Assembly: GCF_050920755.1 (NCBI RefSeq)
Contig: NZ_CP158480.1
Span: 1,178,001-1,242,000 of the forward strand
DNA: 64,000 nucleotides
Source of the DNA: Oligella sp050920755
GTDB lineage: Bacteria; Pseudomonadota; Gammaproteobacteria; Burkholderiales; Burkholderiaceae_B
Direction: 5' to 3'
Numbering within the stretch: the stretch's first letter is position 1; each line of letters begins with the position of its first letter. Below, piece after piece: positions 1 through 8,924 of this stretch. Made by a program: the position numbers and the translations under genes. Under the pieces are notes generated by a model. The model saw only the letters and a list, made by a program, of their open reading frames with translations. It did no database searches and was not told where the DNA came from.

Positions 1-727
1 TCAGGACGTGATTGTGACGATGTTACCGGCAGCGGCTCATGTTAAGTCGGTTTATCTGGGCGACGATGGTAATAGCGGTATTATTGCGGCTAGTGCAGCG
101 GGTACGATTTTAATCGATTCTTCCACCATCGATCCGGGCACGGCGCGTGAAGTGGCAGAGGTGGCTGAGGCCAAGGGCGTGATCATTCTGGACGCACCGG
201 TCTCCGGCGGTACCGTGGGTGCACAAAATGCGACTTTAACATTTATGGTCGGTGCGACCGAAGAGGGTTTTGCCAAGGCTAAGCCGATTTTAGAAGCCAT
301 GGGTAAAAATATTGTTTATTGCGGTGGTCATGGTAACGGTCAGGTCGCCAAGGTCGCCAATAATATGCTACTCGGCATCAGTATGATCGGCGTGGCCGAA
401 GCGATGAATTTGGGTGTTAAGCTCGGTATGGATCCTAAGACCTTAGCCGGTATTATTAACACGTCTTCCGGTCGCTGCTGGAGTTCCGATGTTAATAATC
501 CTTGGCCCGGTGTGATTGAAACGGCACCGGCCGGCCGTGATTATCAGGGCGGTTTTTTTACTGATTTGATGTTAAAAGATATGGGTTTGGCATTGGAGGC
601 TGCTGCTCAAAGTGACAGTGCCGTACCGATGGGTAATTTAGCTCATACGCTGTACAAGGAGTCGAGCGAAGCGGGTAACGGTCGCAGTGACTTTTCTTCA
701 ATCTTAAAGCATATTCAGAGTAAATAA
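1..727 (+). CDS. mmsB: 3-hydroxyisobutyrate dehydrogenase, 5'-truncated by window edge
   Basis: The reading frame is open from base 2, so the gene begins outside the window; 241 residues are visible of a family that is usually about 295 long. What remains is the end of the Rossmann domain and the all-helical C-terminal domain. The segment DAPVSGGTVGAQNATLTFMV is the substrate-binding signature of the 3-hydroxyacid dehydrogenase family, and the conserved lysine lies in VAKVANNMLLG. The enzyme oxidises 3-hydroxyisobutyrate to methylmalonate semialdehyde in valine breakdown. An acyl-CoA dehydrogenase begins 11 bases downstream, which fits a valine catabolic operon. A related beta-hydroxyacid dehydrogenase such as tartronate semialdehyde reductase is less likely, given that neighbour. 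Confidence 0.85.
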   Translation, partial: QDVIVTMLPAAAHVKSVYLGDDGNSGIIAASAAGTILIDSSTIDPGTAREVAEVAEAKGVIILDAPVSGGTVGAQNATLTFMVGATEEGFAKAKPILEAMGKNIVYCGGHGNGQVAKVANNMLLGISMIGVAEAMNLGVKLGMDPKTLAGIINTSSGRCWSSDVNNPWPGVIETAPAGRDYQGGFFTDLMLKDMGLALEAAAQSDSAVPMGNLAHTLYKESSEAGNGRSDFSSILKHIQSK

Positions 728-737
728 TTAAGGGTAG

Positions 738-1883
738 ATGATGTTTAATACGACGTTAAGTGAAGACCATATCATGATGCGTGATATGGCGCGCGATTTT
801 GCTCAAAATGAAATTGCTCCTAAAGCGCTGGAGTGGGAAGAAGCGCATTGGTTAGGTGATGATGTGATTCAGCAAATGGGTGAGTTAGGCTTTTTAGGTA
901 TGGTAGTGCCTGAGGAGTATGGCGGTACCTACAGTGATTATATTGCTTATGCCTTAGTGATTGAAGAAATCGCCGCTGCTGACGCCGCCATGGCAACGAT
1001 GATGAGTGTCCATAGTTCCGTGGGTTGCGGCACTATTTTAAATAGTGGCAGTGAGGAGCAAAAGCGTGAGTGGTTACCACGCATGTGTACCGGCGAGATT
1101 ATCGGTGCCTTTTGTTTAACTGAGCCCCAGGCCGGCTCTGAAGCACATAATCTTAAAACGCGTGCCGAGCGTGTGGGTGATAAGTGGGTATTAAACGGCA
1201 GCAAGCAGTTTGTGACTAACGGCAAGCGTGCAGGTGTGGCAAATGTCTTTGCCGTCACTGATCCGAGCAAGGGTAAGCGCGGTATCAGCGCCTTTATCGT
1301 GCCGACGGATAATCCCGGTTATCAGGTGACCCGTGTTGAGGATAAGCTGGGCATTAAGGCCTCTGATACGTGTGCCGTCAGTTTGGATAATTGCGAATTA
1401 TCTGCCGATATGATGTTGGGCGAAGAGGGTAGAGGCCTTGCTATTGCGCTATCTAATTTGGAAAATGGCCGTATCGGTATTGCCGCACAAGCCGTCGGGA
1501 TTGCACGTGCCGCTTTAGAGGCAGCGGTTCAGTACGCCGGTGAACGTGAGCAGTTCGGTAAACCGTTAACTCAGCATCCGAGCATTGCTGATAAGTTGGC
1601 TAATATGGCAACCATGGTTAATGCCGCCCGTTTATTGACATTACATGCAGCCAGTATGAAGACGCAAAATCTGCCATGCTTATCCGAGGCCTCTCAGGCT
1701 AAACTCTACGCTTCTGAAATCGCTGAAAAGGTATGTAGCGAAGCGATTCAGATCCATGGTGGTTATGGCTACTTATCTGATTATTTGGTACAAAAGTACT
1801 ACCGTGATGCACGTATTACTCAGATCTATGAGGGTACCAGCGAGATCCAACGTCTGATTATTGCGCGTGGTCTTGGTGCATAG
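738..1883 (+). CDS. Acyl-CoA dehydrogenase, probably isobutyryl-CoA type
   Basis: A flavoenzyme of 381 residues, the normal length of the family. The N-terminal helical domain is followed by FCLTEPQAGSEA, the flavin/substrate signature, and the C-terminal domain carries REQFGKPL and QIHGGYGYL; the catalytic glutamate is in IYEGTSEIQR. It would introduce the alpha-beta double bond in a short or branched acyl-CoA and pass electrons to ETF. Its place behind mmsB suggests isobutyryl-CoA as substrate; that is inference from context. Two ATG codons follow each other at 738 and 741. The AGGG at 731-734 fits the second slightly better. A hairpin at 1921-1962 follows the gene. Confidence 0.88.
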   Translation: MMFNTTLSEDHIMMRDMARDFAQNEIAPKALEWEEAHWLGDDVIQQMGELGFLGMVVPEEYGGTYSDYIAYALVIEEIAAADAAMATMMSVHSSVGCGTILNSGSEEQKREWLPRMCTGEIIGAFCLTEPQAGSEAHNLKTRAERVGDKWVLNGSKQFVTNGKRAGVANVFAVTDPSKGKRGISAFIVPTDNPGYQVTRVEDKLGIKASDTCAVSLDNCELSADMMLGEEGRGLAIALSNLENGRIGIAAQAVGIARAALEAAVQYAGEREQFGKPLTQHPSIADKLANMATMVNAARLLTLHAASMKTQNLPCLSEASQAKLYASEIAEKVCSEAIQIHGGYGYLSDYLVQKYYRDARITQIYEGTSEIQRLIIARGLGA

Positions 1884-1920
1884 TCAATAGCCGGCGTCGG
1901 TATTTTTCAGTATAAAAAGT

Positions 1921-1962
1921 TAACCCCCAAAAGCGGAGGATTAATCCGAGATTTGGGGGTTA
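1921..1962. terminator. Bidirectional intrinsic terminator between the acyl-CoA dehydrogenase and DUF533 genes
   Basis: An 11-bp perfect inverted repeat, TAACCCCCAAA (1921-1931) and TTTGGGGGTTA (1952-1962), lies between two convergent genes and can serve both strands. The tail after the stem is only moderately T-rich on either side. Confidence 0.65.
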
Positions 1963-2033
1963 ATTATTTGATGAATCACAGACTTAGCGATCGCTACATG
2001 TGATAATGTGATAAGTGATATAGCCTAAAGAGA

Positions 2034-2810
2034 TTAAGCCGTATGCTGCTTTAACTCGCTTTCAAGCTCGGCTTTAAGCGTATCGGTAATGCTTAATTGA
2101 CGAGCCAATTCATCTAAGTAGCTGCGCTCCATAAAGTTAGGCTCATTAATCACGGCAAGGCTTAAGGCATAGACCTGACTGGCCATGGCCGGAGAGTCAA
2201 CATAGCGACTAACTTCCCGGGGATCGACGGCGCCGCTAAGTAGGTTTCTGATCCAAGCTTGCTCATCGGCTGTGCTGACGCTCTGAGTTTGTTGCTCAAT
2301 CAGGCGTTGCTCAGCTTCATCGATATGACCGTCAGCACGTGCCGCTAAAATAATAGCGGCAATTAAGGCGCGGCTGCTTTGCTCCTGCGTCTGTTGGTCA
2401 AGCTCTGTAATATCCTGCCCCTCGGCAGTATTCGCAAACCAAGGACCGGCATCGGCTGCTTTAACGGCACCTTGTTGCTGCGCCTGCCAACGTTGATAAG
2501 CTCTAAATGCCACGGTACCTAAGGCAGCCAAACCACCGAGCTTAGCCATATTGCTGTTGTTACGACGGCCGAGTAAAACCGCTAGAGCACCTGCACCGAG
2601 TGCCATTTGGTCATTTTTGGATAAAAGACCGGAATCATCATTGGCACGATTAGCGGTAGGTGAATCACTACGACCGATACCGTCCTTGATTTGACCGAGA
2701 ATCGTATCGGCGATGCCGCCTAATGCACCTTGGCTGCGCGTGCGGCCGGTAGCGGAAGCATTGCTGCTGATATCACCTAAAATGCTTTGAAGAATATTAA
2801 TAACACTCAT
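2034..2810 (-). CDS. DUF533 / YebE-like protein with TerB-type helical domain
   Basis: This 258-residue protein has a glycine- and serine-rich N-terminal third, a short hydrophobic stretch (about residues 70-105, with ALGAGALAVLLG and LGGLAALGTVAF), and a helical C-terminal part (about 145-255) with AADGHIDEAEQ-like spacing typical of TerB folds (here ARADGHIDEAEQRLIEQQ). Proteins of this family are called inner-membrane YebE; their role is unknown, and one hydrophobic segment could anchor it. It lies 18 bases downstream of efp and is probably co-transcribed with it. The start is supported by an ATG with AGGAGCC just upstream on the minus strand. Confidence 0.75.
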   Translation of the reverse strand: MSVINILQSILGDISSNASATGRTRSQGALGGIADTILGQIKDGIGRSDSPTANRANDDSGLLSKNDQMALGAGALAVLLGRRNNSNMAKLGGLAALGTVAFRAYQRWQAQQQGAVKAADAGPWFANTAEGQDITELDQQTQEQSSRALIAAIILAARADGHIDEAEQRLIEQQTQSVSTADEQAWIRNLLSGAVDPREVSRYVDSPAMASQVYALSLAVINEPNFMERSYLDELARQLSITDTLKAELESELKQHTA

Positions 2811-2828
2811 GAGGCTCCTATGGTTTAA

Positions 2829-3383
2829 TTACACGCGGCTGCGGTATTCCCAAGTGCGTGTATCGATTTCGATTTTATCGCCGATATTGCAGAAAGCCGG
2901 CACTGAGATCTCGAAATGATCGTTAATGCGGGCAGGCTTCATTACCTTACCGGAAGTATCACCCTTGACCGCAGGCTCCGTGTAAACAATTTCACGAACG
3001 ATGGTGGTCGGTAACTCAACGGAAATAGGGCGCTCTTCGTAGAAAATCACCTCAGCCTGCATGCCTTCTTCAAGGACTTGAATGGCATCACCCATACTTT
3101 CCTGCTCAACCTCGTACTGATTGTACTCCTCGTCCATAAAGACGTACATAGGGTCGGCAAAATATGAGTAGGTACACTCCTTCTTATCAAGCATCACGAC
3201 ATCAAACTTCTCGTCGGCTTTGTAAACAGCCTCACTGGCTGAGCCGGTCAAGAGGTTTTTGAATCTGAACTTAACCACGGCAGCGTTACGGCCTGATTTG
3301 TTATATTCTGTTTTTTGTACGACGAGTGGTTGACCGTCAACTATGGCAACGTTACCGACGCGCAAATCCTGTGCGTTTTTCAT
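2829..3383 (-). CDS. efp: Elongation factor P, arginine-32 type
   Basis: EF-P rescues ribosomes stalled at polyproline stretches. The protein has 184 residues in three beta-barrel domains, beginning MKNAQDLRVGN. The frame is open 17 codons further upstream, but the ATG at 3383 has a GGAGA ribosome site at the right distance and gives the standard length. The tip loop reads KSGRNAAV and carries arginine at position 32 rather than the lysine used by the EpmA/B route. Known biology: in Pseudomonas, Neisseria and betaproteobacteria this arginine is rhamnosylated by EarP, whose gene lies immediately upstream here. The pair is therefore self-consistent, and efp and earP point the same way. Confidence 0.96.
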   Translation of the reverse strand: MKNAQDLRVGNVAIVDGQPLVVQKTEYNKSGRNAAVVKFRFKNLLTGSASEAVYKADEKFDVVMLDKKECTYSYFADPMYVFMDEEYNQYEVEQESMGDAIQVLEEGMQAEVIFYEERPISVELPTTIVREIVYTEPAVKGDTSGKVMKPARINDHFEISVPAFCNIGDKIEIDTRTWEYRSRV

Positions 3384-3491
3384 TGTAAAAAATCTCCGAT
3401 TGGATAGATAAGTGTGAACTAATCGCAGTCGCAAGTGCGCTACCGCTCATCACACTTTGTGTATAGATGGTTAAAATTTTCACCCTATATT

Positions 3492-4592
3492 TTAGCTTTT
3501 TTTAGCGCATTCTTCATAAAAATTCAAAATTTGCCGTGACAAGTCCGGAAATCGGTTAAGTGCTTCACTCAGTGCTGCTTGAAAGTCTTGCCAAGCGGCG
3601 CGGGCAGGCCTATTAAAAGCATGTGTGTGAAGTAGCCGTATAAGCTCATCTTGCTTAGGTCGGATTTCATTCCATAAATGATTTAATTGACGTAACCACA
3701 CGGGCGCGTTGATAGTGTCCAACCATGCTTCCAGTTTGATCATATGCTGCGCTGCCTCCTGGGGGTATATATGCCACAGCATCGGCTTTGCAGCCCAATG
3801 CGCTTGCACAAAGCTGTCCTCACCGCGGATTAGGTTAATATCCGCAAGTTGCAATAAGCAGTCATAATCACTTTGTACAATAAAATCCACCCGCTCAATA
3901 TAAACCTTTGAGCCCAGTTGCTTTGCCAGAGTTTCCAGTGACGGAGCGACGGATTTTGCCACAATGATCATGATTTCCTGCTCGGCCGGTAGTGACTTTA
4001 AAAGTGCTTCTATGGGCGCATGCGGATAGCAAAATAGATTAATTAGAAGCGGTTTTTTGTTCTGATAATAGGCTGAACCGGCAGGGGACAGTAGCTGTTT
4101 AAAAAAATCGTCGGGCCTGTCTTTAAGCGTTTCCTGCAATCGCAAAAGTCCACCGGTCTTTTCTGTAAAGCCCGGGAAAAAGAAGTACTTAGATACCCCA
4201 TTTGACTGTATGGAGGGTTGTAGATGAAAGCCCTCTACCCATTTTTCTGCACTTAAATACTCCAGATTCATCCAACAACGGGTTTTGCCTTTCATTGCTT
4301 TTTGGTAGATTTCGGGTAGATCGCAGCCAAAGGCTTCAATCACCAGATCCGCCGCTTGCCATGTATCAATCGCTTCCTGCCAATGCCTGATTGTTACACC
4401 TTTTAGTCTTTGTTCGGCAAGGTCGGGATCGATATCAGGGGCGATTTTATTAAAGCTTTTTAAATCATCAACCCACAACCGGATACGATCGCTTTTTGGA
4501 AAACTTTGCGCTAATCTCCAACAAACACCGATATCACCAAAGTTATCTATCACACGGCAAAAAATATCAATGGTGCTATTTTCTATATTCAC
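3492..4592 (-). CDS. earP: EF-P arginine rhamnosyltransferase EarP
   Basis: EarP transfers rhamnose from dTDP-rhamnose to arginine 32 of EF-P. The N-terminal signature IDIFCRVIDNFGDIGVCWRL and the C-terminal RGEDSFVQAHWAAKPMLWHI donor-site region identify this GT-B fold family. The frame is open to a GTG at 4628, but that extension runs through the acnA terminator hairpin (4614-4645), so a GTG at 4592 giving about 366 residues is preferred; neither start has a strong ribosome site. The gene lies directly upstream of its substrate gene efp, a conserved arrangement. Confidence 0.93.
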   Translation of the reverse strand: MNIENSTIDIFCRVIDNFGDIGVCWRLAQSFPKSDRIRLWVDDLKSFNKIAPDIDPDLAEQRLKGVTIRHWQEAIDTWQAADLVIEAFGCDLPEIYQKAMKGKTRCWMNLEYLSAEKWVEGFHLQPSIQSNGVSKYFFFPGFTEKTGGLLRLQETLKDRPDDFFKQLLSPAGSAYYQNKKPLLINLFCYPHAPIEALLKSLPAEQEIMIIVAKSVAPSLETLAKQLGSKVYIERVDFIVQSDYDCLLQLADINLIRGEDSFVQAHWAAKPMLWHIYPQEAAQHMIKLEAWLDTINAPVWLRQLNHLWNEIRPKQDELIRLLHTHAFNRPARAAWQDFQAALSEALNRFPDLSRQILNFYEECAKKS

Positions 4593-4613
4593 AAATATCA
4601 AAAATAAAAGCTT

Positions 4614-4645
4614 AGGGCTTCGAAACACTCCGGTCCCGAAGCCCT
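4614..4645 (-). terminator. Intrinsic terminator of acnA
   Basis: On the minus strand AGGGCTTCG (4645-4637) pairs with CGAAGCCCT (4622-4614), and the stem is followed by a run rich in T. It lies 29 bases behind the acnA stop codon and separates acnA from earP. Confidence 0.75.
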
Positions 4646-4673
4646 ATGATTTACGACAATGCTACGCTAAGCC

Positions 4674-7382
4674 TTAGACATCCTGAGCCAATAATTCGCG
4701 CAGTACGTATGGCAAAATACCGCCATGCTCGTAGTATTCAACCTCAATCGGCGTATCGATTCTGAGGAGTAACTTCACATCCTGTGAGCTGCCATCCTCA
4801 CGGTGAATGGTGAGCGTGACTTCCTGTTGCGGCTTAATGCCATTTTCCAAACCTGAAATATCATAGCGTTCGTCGCCGGTAATGCCTAGGCTCTCAACAC
4901 TGTCGTCGCCTTGGAACTGTAGCGGTAACACGCCCATACCCACTAAGTTGCTGCGATGAATACGCTCATAGCTGCGTGTAATCACGGCTTTGACACCAAG
5001 TAGGTAAGTACCCTTGGCGGCCCAGTCACGCGATGAGCCGGTGCCATATTCCTTGCCGCCGAAGACCACGGTAGGCACGCCTTCCGACTGATAAAGCATG
5101 GCTGCAGTATAAATCGGCATTTGCTCGCCACTCGGTTTATGAATGGTATCACCGCCTTCATACAGTGCGCCGTTAGCAAGCGGTGGAATCATCAAGTTTT
5201 TGATACGTACATTGGCAAAGGTACCGCGCATCATAATTTCATGGTTACCGCGACGCGAGCCGTAACTGTTAAAGTCGGGCTTTTTGACATTATGCTCTTT
5301 TAGCCAGCGACCGGCAGGGGAAGTCTCGGCAATTGAGCCCGCCGGTGAGATATGGTCAGTCGTCACCGAATCACCGAAAATACCTAAAGCACGCGCGCCT
5401 TTGATGGTAGGGATACTGCCCGGCGTCATGGAGAAATCGTCAAAGAAGGGCGGCTCCGCAATATAGGTCGATTCCGGCCAATTATACACATCACCGGTGA
5501 CACCCTTGATTTTGTTCCAAAGCTCGCCTGGATTATTCTTAACCTGAGCATAGTTTGTACGGTAGGCCTCAGGATTCATAGCATAACTCACTAAGACTTG
5601 AACCTCTTCATTGCTCGGCCAAATGTCCTTTAAGTACACCGGTCCATTAGTGCCCTCGCCGATAGGTTCATTGTAAAGATCACGGCGAATGGTGCCGGCT
5701 AAGGCATAGGCCACGACTAACGGTGGTGAGGCGAGAAAGTTCGCTTTGATATTAGGGTGGATACGTGCCTCAAAGTTACGGTTACCGGACAAGACCGCCG
5801 AACAAATCAGCTCATTTTCAGTGATGGCTTGATTTAATTCAGGGGCTAAATCGCCGGCGTTGCCGATACAGGTGGTACAACCATAAGCGGCCACATCAAA
5901 GCCGAGCTGCTCCAGATAGCCGAGTAAGCCGGTTTCAGTTAAATAGCGGGTCACCACACGGGAGCCGGGCGCCAGTGAGGTCTTAATCTTAGGATCGACC
6001 TTGATACCCAGTTCAACCGCTTTTTTAGCCACTAAGCCCGCAGCAATTAAAACGCTTGGGTTGGAGGTGTTAGTGCATGAGGTAATGGCGGCAATCATAA
6101 TATCGCCATTTTTTAAGGTGCCGCCATTTTCACCCTTAAGCTCATAGGCTTTGTTAAGCGATTCGGGATTTTTGTTAAATCCGTCTTCCGAGGCCGGTTT
6201 TGAAAATAAATGATCAAAGGTGGATTTAACCTCAGTCAATTTAATTAAGTCCTGAGGGCGCTTAGGACCGGCCACGGACGGTACGATGCTGCTGAGGTCA
6301 AGCTTTAAGAGCGTGGTAAAGTCAATGTCGGCGGCACTTGGTACGCCAAACATTTCTTGTGCCTCAAAGTAGGCTTGAAAGGCCTCAATCTCATCCTCAG
6401 TGCGGCCCGTACCTTTGAAATAATCAATGGTTTTTTCATCGACCGGGAAAAAGCCCATGGTTGCACCGTACTCAGGCGCCATATTGGCAATGGTGGCACG
6501 GTCGGGCACGCTTAGGCTGGCCGTACCCTCGCCACAGAACTCAACAAATTTACCCACTACATTTTGTGCACGCAACATGTTGGTCACGGTTAAAACCAAG
6601 TCCGTTGCTGTAACGCCGGGGTTGAGCTTGCCGCTCAGCTCCACGCCGATCACGTCAGGGGTCAGGATATACACCGGTTGGCCCAGCATCGCCGCTTCCG
6701 CCTCAATGCCACCGACACCCCAACCGACAACGCCGATACCGTTAATCATGGTGGTATGACTATCGGTACCAACTAAGCTGTCAGGGTAATAGACACTATT
6801 TTTGTCCCTAAACACCCCGCGCGCAAGGTACTCAAGATTCACCTGATGCACAATACCGAAGCCCGGCGGCACCACGCCGAAGGTATCAAAGGCCTGCATA
6901 CCCCACTTCATAAACTCGTAACGCTCGCGGTTACGCTCAAACTCAACCTTCATATTAAGGTCGAGCGCATCCTTGGTACCGAAATAGTCAATCATCACGG
7001 AGTGGTCAACTACTAAATCAACCGGTACCATGGGTTCAATCAGTTTAGGATTATGACCGTTTTTTTGAGCAATGCCACGCATGGCTGCGATGTCGGCGAG
7101 TAGGGGGACACCGGTAAAGTCCTGCAGCACCACACGCGCGACGACAAATGGTATCTCATCAAGGCGTTTTGCCTGCGGTGCCCAATTGGCTACTTGCTTG
7201 ACATGCTCCTCGGTGATGCGCTTACCGTCACAGTTGCGCAATACCGATTCGAGCACAATACGGATGGAGTGGGGTAGTCGGTTAACTGCCGCACCGAGTG
7301 ATTTACCCAGTTCAGGCAATGAATAATATGAGCCCTGAGCATTTTTCAGATCAAGGCTTTTTAAGGTATTGCTATATACCAT
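4674..7382 (-). CDS. acnA: Aconitate hydratase A
   Basis: Aconitase interconverts citrate and isocitrate with a [4Fe-4S] cluster. At 902 residues it has the length of the AcnA/IRP family. Cluster cysteines are seen in AAITSCTNTSNP and GCTTCIGNAG, and the swivelling C-terminal domain carries YGTGSSRDWAAKG and the substrate-binding RSYERIHRSNLVGMGVLPL region. The ATG at 7382 has AGGAGTT upstream. A second, unrelated aconitase (acnB) lies 1.5 kb away; in other proteobacteria AcnA is the more stable, stress- or stationary-phase form. The shorter AcnD (2-methylcitrate dehydratase) is a possible alternative, but the length favours AcnA and there is no prpF nearby. Confidence 0.93.
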   Translation of the reverse strand: MVYSNTLKSLDLKNAQGSYYSLPELGKSLGAAVNRLPHSIRIVLESVLRNCDGKRITEEHVKQVANWAPQAKRLDEIPFVVARVVLQDFTGVPLLADIAAMRGIAQKNGHNPKLIEPMVPVDLVVDHSVMIDYFGTKDALDLNMKVEFERNRERYEFMKWGMQAFDTFGVVPPGFGIVHQVNLEYLARGVFRDKNSVYYPDSLVGTDSHTTMINGIGVVGWGVGGIEAEAAMLGQPVYILTPDVIGVELSGKLNPGVTATDLVLTVTNMLRAQNVVGKFVEFCGEGTASLSVPDRATIANMAPEYGATMGFFPVDEKTIDYFKGTGRTEDEIEAFQAYFEAQEMFGVPSAADIDFTTLLKLDLSSIVPSVAGPKRPQDLIKLTEVKSTFDHLFSKPASEDGFNKNPESLNKAYELKGENGGTLKNGDIMIAAITSCTNTSNPSVLIAAGLVAKKAVELGIKVDPKIKTSLAPGSRVVTRYLTETGLLGYLEQLGFDVAAYGCTTCIGNAGDLAPELNQAITENELICSAVLSGNRNFEARIHPNIKANFLASPPLVVAYALAGTIRRDLYNEPIGEGTNGPVYLKDIWPSNEEVQVLVSYAMNPEAYRTNYAQVKNNPGELWNKIKGVTGDVYNWPESTYIAEPPFFDDFSMTPGSIPTIKGARALGIFGDSVTTDHISPAGSIAETSPAGRWLKEHNVKKPDFNSYGSRRGNHEIMMRGTFANVRIKNLMIPPLANGALYEGGDTIHKPSGEQMPIYTAAMLYQSEGVPTVVFGGKEYGTGSSRDWAAKGTYLLGVKAVITRSYERIHRSNLVGMGVLPLQFQGDDSVESLGITGDERYDISGLENGIKPQQEVTLTIHREDGSSQDVKLLLRIDTPIEVEYYEHGGILPYVLRELLAQDV

Positions 7383-7457
7383 GTCCTAACTCCTTTATAT
7401 CAATGGTTATTACCGCTAGAATATGCAAAAGAGCTAAAGATATCAAGGTTCGGATAA

Positions 7458-8672
7458 TTACAAACTCTTGATAAAGCTGCCTAAATTGCTTATACCCTCT
7501 TTGATTTTATCCTCTGAAACGGTCACGAAGCTTAAACGCAGGTTATTTTTAGGGGCTTTATCGTGGTCGATGTAAAATGGCATACCCGGTACATAGGCTA
7601 CTTTACACTGCTCAACGACTTGCGGCAGAATCGCAGTGGTATCAATATGCTCCGGAATACTGGCCCAAATAAACATACCGCCGGTCGGCTTAGTCCATGT
7701 GCAGCTTGCAGGGAAGTGCTCACTCAAGGCATCCAGCATATAGCCGCACTGCTTGCGATAGAGCTCACGGACGGTCGGTAAATGTCTTTCTAAAAAGCCG
7801 TCCTTAACCGCTTCGTAAATAGCCATTTGTGAAATAGTCTGCGTATGTAAGTCGGTGGCCTGCTTTAACTGGACCATTTTGTTGATTACCTCAACAGGAG
7901 CAATCACAAAGCCGATACGTAGTCCCGGGGCTAATACTTTAGAAAAGGAACCCATACGAATCACAGTGGCACCGGCTTCACGACCTAAGTCGAGTAGCGA
8001 GGGTAGATGCTCGCCCTCAAAGCGTAACTCACCATAAGGATCGTCTTCAATAATCGGTAAGCCGTATTTGGCACAAGTCTCAACCAATGCTTTACGACGC
8101 TTCAAAGTCATGGTAATGCCGGTCGGGTTTTGGAAATTAGGCAGTACATAGATAAAGCGTGCGCCATCCGCTTTTTCGGGCGTAATATCGTCTGCGATAA
8201 TACCGAGTTCATCGGTAGCCACGCTTTCATAGCGTGGGTTTTGCACGGAAAAAGACTGCAAAGCACCTAAATAAGAGGGTGACTCAACCAGAATCTTTGA
8301 GTTTTCATCAATAAATAGCTTGCCGAGTAAATCCAAGGCTTGTTGAGAGCCTGAAACAATCAGCACCTCCTCAGTCGCTACCTTGACGCCGCGCTTGGCA
8401 AAGTCCTGAGCAACCCACTCACGTAATGGGCGATAGCCCTCGGTTGGGCCGTATTGTAAGGCAGATTCAGGATTTTCCGTAAGCACTTTAGTAAAGGCAT
8501 CAAGCAGTTCTTGTTTGGGGAAGCCCTTAGGAGAGGGTAAACCACCTGCAAAAGAAATCACATCCGGACGCTCGGTGACTTTTAAAATCTCGCGAATCAC
8601 GGAACCGGTAAGATTTTTTGCGCGCTGTGAGAACTTATCCTCTACTTTAAAATTTGAAGTTGTTGTTGTCAT
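7458..8672 (-). CDS. PLP-dependent class I/II aminotransferase, 2-aminoadipate/LysN type
   Basis: This 404-residue fold-type I aminotransferase begins with a short leader and then ISFAGGLPSPKGFP, a hallmark of the group that includes LysN and kynurenine/alpha-aminoadipate aminotransferases. YVLPNFQNPTGITM is the cofactor-binding asparagine region, EDDPYGELRF follows, and the PLP lysine lies in MGSFSKVLAPGLRIG. It lacks the N-terminal GntR domain of MocR regulators. The natural substrate cannot be told from sequence; aromatic, branched-chain or 2-aminoadipate donors are all possible. It is co-oriented with acnA, 75 bases upstream of it. Confidence 0.83.
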   Translation of the reverse strand: MTTTTSNFKVEDKFSQRAKNLTGSVIREILKVTERPDVISFAGGLPSPKGFPKQELLDAFTKVLTENPESALQYGPTEGYRPLREWVAQDFAKRGVKVATEEVLIVSGSQQALDLLGKLFIDENSKILVESPSYLGALQSFSVQNPRYESVATDELGIIADDITPEKADGARFIYVLPNFQNPTGITMTLKRRKALVETCAKYGLPIIEDDPYGELRFEGEHLPSLLDLGREAGATVIRMGSFSKVLAPGLRIGFVIAPVEVINKMVQLKQATDLHTQTISQMAIYEAVKDGFLERHLPTVRELYRKQCGYMLDALSEHFPASCTWTKPTGGMFIWASIPEHIDTTAILPQVVEQCKVAYVPGMPFYIDHDKAPKNNLRLSFVTVSEDKIKEGISNLGSFIKSL

Positions 8673-8862
8673 TGAATTACTCGTCTCGTAATACTGTAAA
8701 AAACAGCTATTTAAAATTATTAATCAATTAATGATACCGTTTTTAATTATCGTCTGCTGCTATTTTGTGATTGTAGCGGCGATGATCAAATATCAGGGTT
8801 TTTAACAGTTGCTTTTCGGTGTTAATATCAAAACGGCAGGGCAGGCAGTGCTGTCGGGCCAT

Positions 8863-8899
8863 AAAAAAAGGGGTTCAGTACTTGCGCCTTAACCCCTTT
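8863..8899 (-). terminator. Intrinsic terminator of acnB
   Basis: On the minus strand AAAGGGGTT and AACCCCTTT form a 9-bp stem, with the second arm running into seven T residues. It lies directly behind the acnB stop codon. Confidence 0.85.
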
Positions 8900-8924
8900 G
8901 TGCTAATTAACTAATACCGGTTAA

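Noticed and set aside
7458..8672. Aminotransferase considered as a MocR regulator
   Set aside because: It has no N-terminal winged-helix domain; the protein starts just before the aminotransferase fold.
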